Source: Hyphomicrobiales bacterium (GTDB taxonomy: Bacteria > Pseudomonadota > Alphaproteobacteria > Rhizobiales > Beijerinckiaceae). Taken from it: 60,360 bases of DNA. The notes below the pieces were generated by a model that was not told where the DNA came from, did not search any database, and saw nothing but the letters and a program-made list of their open reading frames with translations. A program made the translations under genes and the position numbers. Each line of letters begins with the position of its first letter. Position 1 is the first letter of the stretch. This document shows positions 20,643 through 28,525 of this stretch, one piece after another. The stretch covers positions 1 through 60,360 of the forward strand of contig UCBZ01000057.1 in the NCBI GenBank assembly GCA_900470775.1, in the 5' to 3' direction.

Positions 20643-20923
20643 AGCTGACCTGGACGCGTCGGGCTCTGCGGGAACTCGACGAGATATTCGCCTATGTCGC
20701 GCGCGACAGCCGACCGGCCGCGGCGACACTGCTCGAACTGATCGAAGCGAGAGCCTCTGCTCTCACGCAGCATCCCGATATCGGGCATCCCGGCCGTGAA
20801 CACGGCACCCGCGAACTCGTGCTATCGGGTACGCCTTATATTCTCCCCTATCGCGTCCGAGATGGCCGCATCGAAATCCTGGCCGTGTTCCACAGCTCGC
20901 GAGCATGGCCGGATCGTCTTTGA
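20639..20923 (+). CDS. ParE/RelE-family toxin
   Basis: The 94-residue product has the RelE/ParE fold signature: MKLTWTRRALRELDEIFAYVA, a central helix pair, then HPDIGHPGREHGTRELVLSGTPYILPYRV and the C-terminal strand IEILAVFHSSRAWP. The RELV...YILPYRV pattern is typical of ParE-type (gyrase-targeting) members rather than ribosome-dependent RelE, but the target cannot be proved by eye. The GTG start overlaps the antitoxin stop. adh2XL begins 16 bases later, so the pair is embedded inside the lipid A cluster. Confidence 0.88.
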   Translation: MKLTWTRRALRELDEIFAYVARDSRPAAATLLELIEARASALTQHPDIGHPGREHGTRELVLSGTPYILPYRVRDGRIEILAVFHSSRAWPDRL

Positions 20924-20938
20924 AAGTCTGAATTTCCA

Positions 20939-21961
20939 ATGCGCTCCCTCCAACTTCATGGCGACCGCGACCTCCGTCTCGAGGAGATCGAACCGCCTCC
21001 CCCGCCGGCCCCAGGCGAAGTTCAGATCCGCATCCGCGCGATCGGGTTGAACTATCTCGACATCTGGGGCTTTCGCGGCATGGCCTTCGCCAAGCGCAAG
21101 ATGCCGCAGGCCGCCGGCGTCGAGGCGGCCGGCGAGATCGTCTGCGTCGGCGAGGGCGTCACCAATCTGAAGGTTGGCGACACCGTCACCGCCTATGGCG
21201 CCGAGACCTGCGGCCACTGCAAGGCCTGCCTCGAGGGCCGCGACAATCTCTGCGAGAACGTCGCCGGGATCATGGGCTTCCATATCGACGGCTTCGCCCG
21301 GGAGTTTCTCAACAAATCCGCGCGCCTCGTGATCAAGGCGCCTGAAGGCGTCTCCTTCGAGGACGCCGCCTGCGCGCCGATCGGCTTCGGCACGGTCCAG
21401 CACATGCTGTTCGACAATGCGAAGCTTGAACCCGGAGAATCCGTGCTCGTCCATGCCGGCGGCTCCGGCATCGGCACCGCCGCGATCCTGATGGCCAAGG
21501 CGATCGGCTGCACGGTCTACACCACCGTCGGCGACGACGAGAAGGGCGCCAAGGCCAAGGCGCTGGGCGCCGATTTCGTCGTGAACTACAAGACCGAGCG
21601 CTTCGAGGGCGAGGTGCGCCAGCTCACCAAGCGCAAGGGTGTCGATGTCGTCTTCGAGCATGTCGGCGCCGACACCTGGAACGGCTCGCTGCTCTGCCTC
21701 AAGCGCGGCGGAAGGCTCGTCACCTGCGGCGCGACCTCCGGCGCCTCGACCACGATGAACCTGATGCAGCTCTTCCAGCAGCAATACCGCATCACCGGCT
21801 CCTTCGGCTGCCGCATCGAGAACATCAGCCAGTCGCTCGAGAAGATGGCATCGGGCATGAAGCCGGTGATCGATTCGGTGTTTCCGCTCGAAGATTTCGA
21901 GAAGGGGCTGGCCCGTCTGGAAGGTCGGCAGGTCTTCGGCAAGGTCGTCGTGACGTTCTGA
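20939..21961 (+). CDS. zinc-binding dehydrogenase of the VLCFA cluster (Adh2XL-like)
   Basis: This medium-chain dehydrogenase/reductase has 340 residues. It carries the structural-zinc cysteines C91, C94, C97 and C105 (CGHCKACLEGRDNLC) and the nucleotide-binding loop HAGGSGIGTAAI. The catalytic-zinc site is less clear: no canonical GHE motif is visible, and the fold resembles quinone oxidoreductase/enoyl reductase types. In rhizobial VLCFA clusters a gene of this class sits between fabF1XL and lpxXL, as here, where it may act as enoyl reductase. It lies 16 bases after the toxin gene. Confidence 0.85.
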   Translation: MRSLQLHGDRDLRLEEIEPPPPPAPGEVQIRIRAIGLNYLDIWGFRGMAFAKRKMPQAAGVEAAGEIVCVGEGVTNLKVGDTVTAYGAETCGHCKACLEGRDNLCENVAGIMGFHIDGFAREFLNKSARLVIKAPEGVSFEDAACAPIGFGTVQHMLFDNAKLEPGESVLVHAGGSGIGTAAILMAKAIGCTVYTTVGDDEKGAKAKALGADFVVNYKTERFEGEVRQLTKRKGVDVVFEHVGADTWNGSLLCLKRGGRLVTCGATSGASTTMNLMQLFQQQYRITGSFGCRIENISQSLEKMASGMKPVIDSVFPLEDFEKGLARLEGRQVFGKVVVTF

Positions 21962-22073
21962 CACCCAAAACGTGCTGACACCCGCAAAACTTGACGAAAC
22001 CGCGTTCCTGCCGCAAGTCGCGGCTCCAGCCCGGTCTCGCGAGCCGTTCGGGCGCAGTTGAGGTCGGACAAAC

Positions 22074-23051
22074 TTGAGACGACTGAAGACCCTGGCCGCG
22101 CGCGCCGGCGCCACGGCGATGATCGGCCTGATCCGGGCCCTGTTCGCATTCCTGCGCCTGCTCGGGGCGGAGCGCTCGAGCGATCTCGGCGGCTGGCTGT
22201 TGCGGACCGCGAGCCCGCTGCTCCCGGTCAACCGCGTCGCGCTCGCCAATATCCGCGCGGCCTTTCCCGGAATGGCGGAACCCGAAGTGCGGCGCATCGC
22301 TCGCGGCGCCTGGGAGAATCTCGGCCGCACCGCTGCCGAATACGCTCATCTCAAGACCCTGTTCGACTATGACTATCTCAATCCCGACGCGCCCTCGCGG
22401 GTCGAGGTCGAGGGCATCGAGCATTTCATCGCGCTCAAGGATGACGAGAAGCCGGGCCTGATCTTCTCCGCCCATCTCGCCAATTGGGAATTGCCGGCGA
22501 TCTGCGCCGCCGCCTACGATCTCGACACCACCGCCGTTTTCCGCGCCCCCAACGACCCCGCCATCGCCAGCGTCGTCCACGAGATCCGCTCAGGCGCCAT
22601 GGGTGGGCTCGCCGCCGCCAAGCAGGGCGCGGCCTTCGCCATGCAGGGTGTGCTGGAGCGCAACGGCCATCTCGGCATGCTGATCGACCAGCATTTCACC
22701 CGTGGTGTCGTGGTGCCCTTCATGGGGCGCCCGGCCCTGACCAACCCGATCCTCGGCAAATTCGCCCGCCGCTTCGAATGTCCTGTCCATGGCGTGCGGG
22801 TCATCCGCCTTCCGAACCAGCGCTTCCGGCTGCAGCTGACGCCGCCGCTCGACCTGCCGCGCGACGCCGCCGGCGAGATCGACGTTCAGGGTGCAATGGC
22901 GATGATGACGGCGGTCGTCGAAGGCTGGGTGCGCGAGTATCCCGAGCAATGGCTCTGGATGCACCGGCGCTGGCGGCCGACGATGATCACGGCAGCCGCT
23001 GCCGAAGCCGGAATGGCGGTTGCGCAGATCCCGGTTTTCAAGGCAACGTGA
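22074..23051 (+). CDS. lpxXL: lipid A acyltransferase for the very-long-chain fatty acid (LpxXL)
   Basis: LpxXL transfers the 27-hydroxy C28-type fatty acid from AcpXL to lipid A at the inner membrane. The 325-residue protein belongs to the HtrB/LpxL family. It has an N-terminal hydrophobic anchor, the catalytic H134-x4-E139 (SAHLANWE), a conserved LIDQHFTRGVVVPFMGRPA segment and the terminal WLWMHRRWRP motif. The start is a TTG at 22074 with GAGG upstream; an ATG at 22119 is the alternative. As last gene of the cluster it defines the pathway's end use. Confidence 0.9.
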   Translation: MRRLKTLAARAGATAMIGLIRALFAFLRLLGAERSSDLGGWLLRTASPLLPVNRVALANIRAAFPGMAEPEVRRIARGAWENLGRTAAEYAHLKTLFDYDYLNPDAPSRVEVEGIEHFIALKDDEKPGLIFSAHLANWELPAICAAAYDLDTTAVFRAPNDPAIASVVHEIRSGAMGGLAAAKQGAAFAMQGVLERNGHLGMLIDQHFTRGVVVPFMGRPALTNPILGKFARRFECPVHGVRVIRLPNQRFRLQLTPPLDLPRDAAGEIDVQGAMAMMTAVVEGWVREYPEQWLWMHRRWRPTMITAAAAEAGMAVAQIPVFKAT

Positions 23052-23119
23052 TTTCCAAGTGAGATGGATTGGGCGCTTTGGTAACGCCTGAGATGTATAA
23101 GTCTCGCCGAGTTCAAGCC

Positions 23120-23878
23120 ATGATCCGTCTCGCGCCCCTCGTTTCAGCATCCGTCGCCCTGCTTTCGCTCGGCGTTGCGGTCGCGCGCGCCGAGCCTGCC
23201 GACAAGCAGCCCAAGGCGGTCATCGAACTCTTCACCAGTCAGGGCTGCTCGTCCTGCCCGCCGGCCGATGCCCTCTTCGTCGAGCTGGCGAAGCAGCCGG
23301 ACGTGATCGCGCTGACCCTGCCGGTGACCTATTGGGACTATCTCGGCTGGAAGGACACGCTTGGCAAGGACAGCTTCGCCAAGCGTCAGAAATTCTATGC
23401 CAAGGCCCGCGGCGACGGGCAGGTCTACACGCCACAGGCGGTGATCAACGGCGCCTCGCATGTCGTCGGCTCCGACAAGGTCGAGATCGAGCGGGCGGCC
23501 AAGCCGCCATCGGGCACGGGTTTCGTCACGAAACTGTCTCTGAAGGAAGATGCCGGCACGCTGCAGGTCACGCTCGCGCCGCAAAACGAGCCCCTCGAGC
23601 GCGCCGCCGGTGTCTGGGTCGTGGCGACGACGCGGATGGTCACGGTGCCGATCGCGCGCGGCGAGAACCAGGGCAAGACTGTCTCCTATGCCAATGTCGT
23701 GCGCGGCATGACCCGCATCGGCGACTGGGACGGCAAGGAAGCGGTCATCACAGCGCCGATCGCCGCGACACAGGCGCCCGAGGCGGACGGCTATGTCGTA
23801 CTCGTGCAGGCGGAGGTGCCCGGGAAATACGGCCTGATGCCGGGCGCGATCCTCGGGGCAGCACGCAGCGCCCGCTGA
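23120..23878 (+). CDS. DUF1223 secreted thioredoxin-like protein
   Basis: The 252-residue product has an N-terminal signal peptide (MIRLAPLVSASVALLSLGVA, cleavage after ARA) and the DUF1223 core AVIELFTSQGCSSCPPAD with a C43-x2-C46 pair in a thioredoxin-like fold. The TYWDYLGWKDTLG and YTPQAVINGA motifs also match. DUF1223 proteins are common in alphaproteobacteria, are periplasmic, and have no established substrate. An ATG at 23069 would add a tail ahead of the signal. It lies 68 bases after lpxXL and may be separately transcribed. Confidence 0.88.
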   Translation: MIRLAPLVSASVALLSLGVAVARAEPADKQPKAVIELFTSQGCSSCPPADALFVELAKQPDVIALTLPVTYWDYLGWKDTLGKDSFAKRQKFYAKARGDGQVYTPQAVINGASHVVGSDKVEIERAAKPPSGTGFVTKLSLKEDAGTLQVTLAPQNEPLERAAGVWVVATTRMVTVPIARGENQGKTVSYANVVRGMTRIGDWDGKEAVITAPIAATQAPEADGYVVLVQAEVPGKYGLMPGAILGAARSAR

Positions 23879-23885
23879 GGCGCTC

Positions 23886-24491
23886 TCACAGAATCACCAC
23901 CTTGTTCGGCAGCTCGTCGATGTCGTCGGCCATGCGTGGCGCATGCGTCGCCAGCACGGCCCCAACCGCGCGGACGGCGTCGATCAGCCCGTCCCGCAGC
24001 CGATCCTCGCGTGCGGCCAGCAGCGCCGGCTCGATGATCCCGTCCCATACGGCTTGATCGACCTTCCCGTCGAGGCCGGTATCGACGAGGATTTCGGCAT
24101 AGCGCTCCTGGATGGCGACATAGAACAGCACGCCGGTGCGCCCGCAGGTTCGCGTCAGGCCGCGCGCCGTGAATTCGCGCAGCGCCACGTCATGGGCACG
24201 TCGGCGCTTGACGAAGCCCGGCACGAAACGGCCGCCACGGCCATACCAGAGCAGCCCGCAGAGCAGCAGCGCCGCGCAGACGAGTTGGGTCAGGAAGATG
24301 CGCGGCGCGCTGGTGGCCGTCATCGCGAGCAGAGGCCAGGGCACCAGCAGCGACAGCGACAGCGCCATCACCACTGGCACCGTCCGATAGCTCGACGCCG
24401 CATGGTCGATCACCACGACGATCTCGGCCGCCGTCTGGCTTTCGGCGTGGGCCACGGCCTCGGCGATCGCATCCCGATCCTGCTCATCCAT
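23886..24491 (-). CDS. TPM-domain membrane protein
   Basis: The 201-residue protein starts MDEQDRDAIAEAVAHAESQT, followed by EIVVVIDHAASSY, two membrane segments (about 40-60 and 67-85) and a TPM-type core with VLFYVAIQERYAEILVDTGLDGKV and a C-terminal helical bundle. TPM proteins are membrane-linked and sometimes act as phosphatases, but the bacterial role is not settled. Its ATG overlaps the stop of the upstream TPM gene by one base (TGATG). It is third in the lemA-TPM-TPM series. Confidence 0.85.
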   Translation of the reverse strand: MDEQDRDAIAEAVAHAESQTAAEIVVVIDHAASSYRTVPVVMALSLSLLVPWPLLAMTATSAPRIFLTQLVCAALLLCGLLWYGRGGRFVPGFVKRRRAHDVALREFTARGLTRTCGRTGVLFYVAIQERYAEILVDTGLDGKVDQAVWDGIIEPALLAAREDRLRDGLIDAVRAVGAVLATHAPRMADDIDELPNKVVIL

Positions 24492-25378
24492 CACCAGTCT
24501 CCCGAGGCACCGCCGCCGCCTGACGATCCGCCGCCGCCGGAAAAGCCGCCGCCTGAACTTGAGCCCGAACTCCAGCCACCGCCGCTCGAGCTCGACCCGG
24601 TGCTCCAGCCCGAGCTTTGCGGCAGCGTCACCCAGCTGCCATTGCGCAGCCGGTGGCGCCGAGAGCCGCCAGTGCCGCGAAATTCGTTCACGAACGCCGC
24701 AAAAAGGATGAAAAGCAACACCACCACGAAGATGATGGCGATGACGTCGATGCCGGATAGGTCGTCGCTGCGGACGCTGGCGCGCCTTTGCCATTCCTCG
24801 GCATCCCCCGCGAGAATGCTCAGGATGCCGTCGACGCCACCCTCGATGCCTCCGGCAAAGTCGCCCGCCTTGAACTTCGGCGCCACCGCCGTGGTGATGA
24901 TGACCTTGGAGAGCGCATCGGTCAGCGCGCCTTCGAGCCCGTAGCCGACCTCGATCCGGACCTTGCGTTCGTTCGGCGCGACCAGCAGCAGCACGCCGTT
25001 GTTGCTCTTGGCCTCGCCGAGCTTCCAGAACCGGAACAAACCGTTGGCGAACTCCTCGATGCCAATGCCCTGCAGGGACGGCACCGTCGCAACCACGAGC
25101 TGGTCCGAGGTCTTGTCCTCATGCGCCTTGAGCTTGGCCTCGATCCGCTGCCTTGCCTCGGGCGCGATCAGGTTGGCCCCATCGACGATCCGCCCGGTGA
25201 GCGCGGGATAGGTCGGATCGGCCGCCAGTGCGAGGCCGCTCCAGAGCACGAGGAGAAGGAGCGCCGAAACACGCCAGAGAACCCCTCTCCTGTAAGGAGA
25301 GGGGCAGGGGTGAGGTGTCGGCCCATGGATCAGCGGAGCACCAAGCCAGCGGCACGACGCGGCAATATTGCACATCAT
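24491..25378 (-). CDS. TPM-domain protein with Gly/Ser-rich tail (YgcG-like)
   Basis: This YgcG-type protein has a signal peptide (VSALLLLVLWSGLALA), a periplasmic TPM domain (LTGRIVDGANLIAPEARQRI to VAPKFKAGDFAGGIEGGVDG), one C-terminal transmembrane helix (AIIFVVVLLFILFAAFV) and a very Gly/Ser-rich tail ending SGGGGASGDW. No ATG, GTG or TTG lies just before the signal peptide. The frame continues into a MITE-like repeat, and the first ATG pair (25378/25375) lies inside the repeat's loop. The mature protein is sound; the start is uncertain. lemA is upstream. Confidence 0.8.
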   Translation of the reverse strand: MMCNIAASCRWLGAPLIHGPTPHPCPSPYRRGVLWRVSALLLLVLWSGLALAADPTYPALTGRIVDGANLIAPEARQRIEAKLKAHEDKTSDQLVVATVPSLQGIGIEEFANGLFRFWKLGEAKSNNGVLLLVAPNERKVRIEVGYGLEGALTDALSKVIITTAVAPKFKAGDFAGGIEGGVDGILSILAGDAEEWQRRASVRSDDLSGIDVIAIIFVVVLLFILFAAFVNEFRGTGGSRRHRLRNGSWVTLPQSSGWSTGSSSSGGGWSSGSSSGGGFSGGGGSSGGGGASGDW

Positions 25379-25428
25379 TCGGAGGAGGGCCGACCCCTCA
25401 CCCTGCCCTCTCCCTACGGGAGAGGGTT
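25281..25428. repeat. MITE-like palindromic element between lemA and the TPM gene
   Basis: Two arms of about 45 bases are near-perfect inverted copies. The left runs from GAACCCCTCTCC to TCGGCCC (25279-25324) and the right from GGGCCGA to GAGAGGGTTCC (25387-25429). Each arm carries its own hairpin (CCCCTCTCC/GGAGAGGGG at 25282-25304; CCCTCTCCC/GGGAGAGGG at 25406-25426). The 62-base centre contains the ATGATG used as the likely TPM start. There is no transposase, so it would be non-autonomous. Confidence 0.65.
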
Positions 25429-25476
25429 CCCCGCGTTTCAGGCATCTGCTGGACATCGAAGGGAGAAACGGGCGTT

Positions 25477-26085
25477 TCAGAACTTCACGGCCGGCGGCCG
25501 CTCCGCTCCCGACGTCGCGGTGAAGCTCTCCATTGCCTTGGCGCCCCAGAACAGCTTGGCCCAGATCACGCCCGGAAAGGTCCGGATCTCGGTGTTGAAG
25601 GCCTGCACCGCCTGGATGTAGTCGCGCCGCGCCACCGCGACGCGGTTCTCGGTGCCTTCGAGCTGCGACTGCAAGGCGAGGAAGTTCTGATTGGACTTCA
25701 AATCAGGATAGCGCTCGACCGTCACGAGCAGGCGCCCGAGCGCGCCGCTGAGCTGGTTCTGCGCGTCCTGATATTCCTTGAACTTCGCGGGGTCGGTGAT
25801 CGTCGAGGCATCGACCTTCACCTGGCTCGCCTTGGCGCGGGCCTCGACCACGGCGGTCAGCACCTCGCGCTCCTGCGCGGCATAGCCCTTCACCGTCTCG
25901 ACCAGGTTCGGGATCAGGTCGGCGCGGCGCTGATACTGGTTTTGCACCTCGCCCCAGCTCGCCTTGGCCCGCTCCTCCAGCGTCGGCACATTGTTGACGC
26001 CGCAACCGGCCGCCGCGAGGCCAAGCAGCGCGGCAAGCGCGACGATGAGCGGTCGGCGAACGACCGTGGAAAACGCAAACGACAT
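25477..26085 (-). CDS. LemA family lipoprotein
   Basis: LemA proteins are membrane-anchored coiled-coil/four-helix proteins of unsettled function, often encoded with TPM-domain proteins as here. The 202-residue product has a lipoprotein signal with lipobox AAAGC (Cys28). The conserved core NVPTLEERAKASWGEVQNQY follows, then RRADLIPNLVETVKGYA and ERYPDLKSNQNFLALQSQLE. It ends in the usual FPGVIWAKLFWGAKAMESF. A long upstream in-frame extension was rejected because it overlaps the ggt region and lacks family features. Confidence 0.92.
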   Translation of the reverse strand: MSFAFSTVVRRPLIVALAALLGLAAAGCGVNNVPTLEERAKASWGEVQNQYQRRADLIPNLVETVKGYAAQEREVLTAVVEARAKASQVKVDASTITDPAKFKEYQDAQNQLSGALGRLLVTVERYPDLKSNQNFLALQSQLEGTENRVAVARRDYIQAVQAFNTEIRTFPGVIWAKLFWGAKAMESFTATSGAERPPAVKF

Positions 26086-26257
26086 GCCGGGGCCCCTTTG
26101 GCAGTGTCTCGGGAACAACGATTCGGACCTTAGCCGTCGCGGGCGACCGGTCCAAGACGAAAGCGGCCAACAGAATACGGCTTTGGCGAATGCGGACGTG
26201 GCGCGGACGGGCTCTTGCGGACTAATCTCCCGACACCATCCGTCAGGAGTTCGGACC

Positions 26258-28024
26258 ATGCTCTCGCTTCCGAGCCAACACATCCCACTCCGGCGTCTCG
26301 TCGTCGTATTGCTGGCCCTCGCCATGTCGGCCGGCACTGCCGCCGCGCAAACGCTCGCGCCAGCCCCTGAAGCCGCGACGGGCCGCATCGCCAAGACGCA
26401 TGGCACGGCCCAGCGCTTCATGGTGGCGGCAGCCAATCCTCTCGCCGCGACCGCCGGCCGCGACATCCTGCGGGCCGGCGGCAGCGCGGCTGATGCGGCG
26501 ATCGCGATCCAGCTCGTGCTCAATCTGGTCGAGCCGCAGAGCTCCGGCATCGGCGGCGGCGCCTTCCTTGTGCATTGGGACGAAGCGGCACGAAAGGTGA
26601 CCACGCTGGACGGGCGCGAAACCGCGCCCGCCGCCGCCAAACCTGACCGCTTCATCGGCTCCGACGGCAAGCCGATGCGCTTCGTCGATGCGGTGGTCGG
26701 CGGGCGCTCCGTCGGCGTGCCCGGAACGCTGCAGCTGCTGGAAGCAGCCCATAAGCGCTGGGGCCGGCTGCCCTGGGCGCAGGTGATCGAGCCCGCGATC
26801 AAGCTGGCCGAAGATGGCTTTCCCATTTCGCCGCGGTTGAACGGCCTGCTCTCCGGCGAGAAGAGCCTCACAAAGGATGCTCGCGCCGCCGCCTATTTCT
26901 ACGAACCGGACGGCAAGCCGAAGGCGGTCGGCACGATCCTGCGCAACCCCGCCTTCGCCACCACATTGCGCGCCATCGCCGGCCATGGCGCGCAGGTCTT
27001 CTATGCCGGGCCACTCGCGCAGGACATCATCGCCACGGTCACTGGGCACGCAACCAATCCCGGCGATATGACGACGGGCGATCTCGCCGCTTACAAGGTC
27101 GAGGAACGCGAACCTGTCTGCGGCGCCTATCGCGTCTGGCGCATCTGCGGCATGGGCCCGCCCAGTTCGGGCGCGGTCGCCGTCCAGCAGATGCTCGGCA
27201 TCCTCGAAACGCAGCCTCTCGCCCGGATGGGTCCGGGAGCCGAGGCCGCCCACTGGTTCGCCGAGGCCGGGCGCCTCGCCTTCGCCGACCGCAATCTCTA
27301 TCTCGCCGACCCCGCCTTCATCGGCATTCCGCTGCCGGGGTTGATCGATCGCGACTATATCCGCTCGCGGGCCGACCTCGTCAGCCCCGAGAAGTCGATG
27401 GGCCGCGCCAAGGCCGGTGAGCCGCCGAACAAGCGCGCGCAGCTCCTTGCACCCTCCGAGGGCATCGAGAACGGCACCAGCCACATCTCGGTCGTCGATG
27501 CCGACGGCAACGCCATCTCGATGACCACGACGATTGAGGACGGTTTCGGCGCGCGGCTGATGACGGCGGGCGGTTTCCTGCTCAACAACGAGCTGACCGA
27601 TTTCTCCTTCCTCCCCGAGGAGGGCGGCAAGCCGGTCGCCAACCGCGTCGAACCCGGCAAGCGCCCGCGCTCCTCGATGGCGCCGACCCTGGTCTTCGAT
27701 GCCTTCGGCCGGCTCTACGCCGTCGTCGGCTCGCCCGGCGGCAGCCAGATCATCGGCTTCGTCGCCAAGACGCTGGTGGCGCTGCTCGACTGGAAGATGG
27801 ATCCGCAAAACGCCGTCGATCTCGGCAATCTCGGCAGCCGCAATGGCCCGACAGAACTGGAAAAGGGCACGGAAGCCGAAGCCTGGAAGGCGGCGCTCGA
27901 AGCGAAAGGTCACGAGGTCCGGCTGCTGGAGATGACCTCGGGCATTCAGGCCATCGTCAAGACGCCGGAAGGCTTCGTTGGTGGCGCGGACGGCAGGCGA
28001 GAAGGTGTCGCGATCGGGGACTGA
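26258..28024 (+). CDS. ggt: gamma-glutamyltransferase
   Basis: Ggt is a periplasmic Ntn-hydrolase that cleaves or transfers gamma-glutamyl groups from glutathione. The 588-residue precursor has a signal peptide (cleaved near TAAAQ, residue 30) and the autoprocessing nucleophile T407 in ENGTSHISVVD, which would split it into large and small subunits. The substrate-binding arginine lies in DGRETAP (R120), and the small subunit carries GSPGGSQII. AGGAG lies 9 bases before the ATG. It is divergent from lemA. Confidence 0.94.
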   Translation: MLSLPSQHIPLRRLVVVLLALAMSAGTAAAQTLAPAPEAATGRIAKTHGTAQRFMVAAANPLAATAGRDILRAGGSAADAAIAIQLVLNLVEPQSSGIGGGAFLVHWDEAARKVTTLDGRETAPAAAKPDRFIGSDGKPMRFVDAVVGGRSVGVPGTLQLLEAAHKRWGRLPWAQVIEPAIKLAEDGFPISPRLNGLLSGEKSLTKDARAAAYFYEPDGKPKAVGTILRNPAFATTLRAIAGHGAQVFYAGPLAQDIIATVTGHATNPGDMTTGDLAAYKVEEREPVCGAYRVWRICGMGPPSSGAVAVQQMLGILETQPLARMGPGAEAAHWFAEAGRLAFADRNLYLADPAFIGIPLPGLIDRDYIRSRADLVSPEKSMGRAKAGEPPNKRAQLLAPSEGIENGTSHISVVDADGNAISMTTTIEDGFGARLMTAGGFLLNNELTDFSFLPEEGGKPVANRVEPGKRPRSSMAPTLVFDAFGRLYAVVGSPGGSQIIGFVAKTLVALLDWKMDPQNAVDLGNLGSRNGPTELEKGTEAEAWKAALEAKGHEVRLLEMTSGIQAIVKTPEGFVGGADGRREGVAIGD

Positions 28025-28043
28025 CCGACCAAAAAACGCCGGA

Positions 28044-28520
28044 TCAGGCGAGCGGCCGTTCTCCGCCCGCCCCACGCCCCGCGATCAGCCAGTAGACGAA
28101 ACCCGTCGCCGCCCCGACCAGGACCAGCGCACCGATAATCTGCGCCTCGGCGCCGGTCGGTGTCCGCGACAGGCCGAGCAGGGCCAGCGGCAGCAGTGCC
28201 GACAACAGTCCGGTCAGCCCGCTCTGGATCAGCCCGCTGCGCAAGGAAAACAGTTCGGAACCGACCGCGACCAGCACGACCGGCGCCACGATGATCGCAA
28301 AGCCGAGTCGCCCAAGCAGGGAGACGGCTGCAACGGCGGTCGGGCCGGGGTCGACGCCCATGTCGGCAAGCCCGAACAGCGCGTCGAGCAGCCGCTCGAA
28401 ACCGCCGCCGATCAGCAGCGCGATGCCAGGCGAGACGACGCTCGCGACCATCATCGCCATGAGCCCGGCGGCCATCGCCATCACCAGCGCGAACGGAATT
28501 AGCAGAAGCCAGCGCAGCAT
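28044..28520 (-). CDS. predicted integral membrane protein of unknown function
   Basis: The 158-residue product has four strongly hydrophobic segments (about 3-30, 55-80, 95-120 and 125-150) and no recognisable catalytic motif. The start MLRWLLLIPFALVM lies 5 bases after the rlmN stop, so it is probably co-transcribed and co-translated with rlmN. Small membrane proteins occupy this position beside rlmN in other Hyphomicrobiales, but I know of no assigned function. The downstream ggt gene converges on it. Confidence 0.65.
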   Translation of the reverse strand: MLRWLLLIPFALVMAMAAGLMAMMVASVVSPGIALLIGGGFERLLDALFGLADMGVDPGPTAVAAVSLLGRLGFAIIVAPVVLVAVGSELFSLRSGLIQSGLTGLLSALLPLALLGLSRTPTGAEAQIIGALVLVGAATGFVYWLIAGRGAGGERPLA

Positions 28521-28525
28521 CGCGG

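Noticed and set aside
26086..26871. A long N-terminal extension of lemA
   Set aside because: It runs opposite ggt, and the lipoprotein signal at 26085 gives the normal LemA length.
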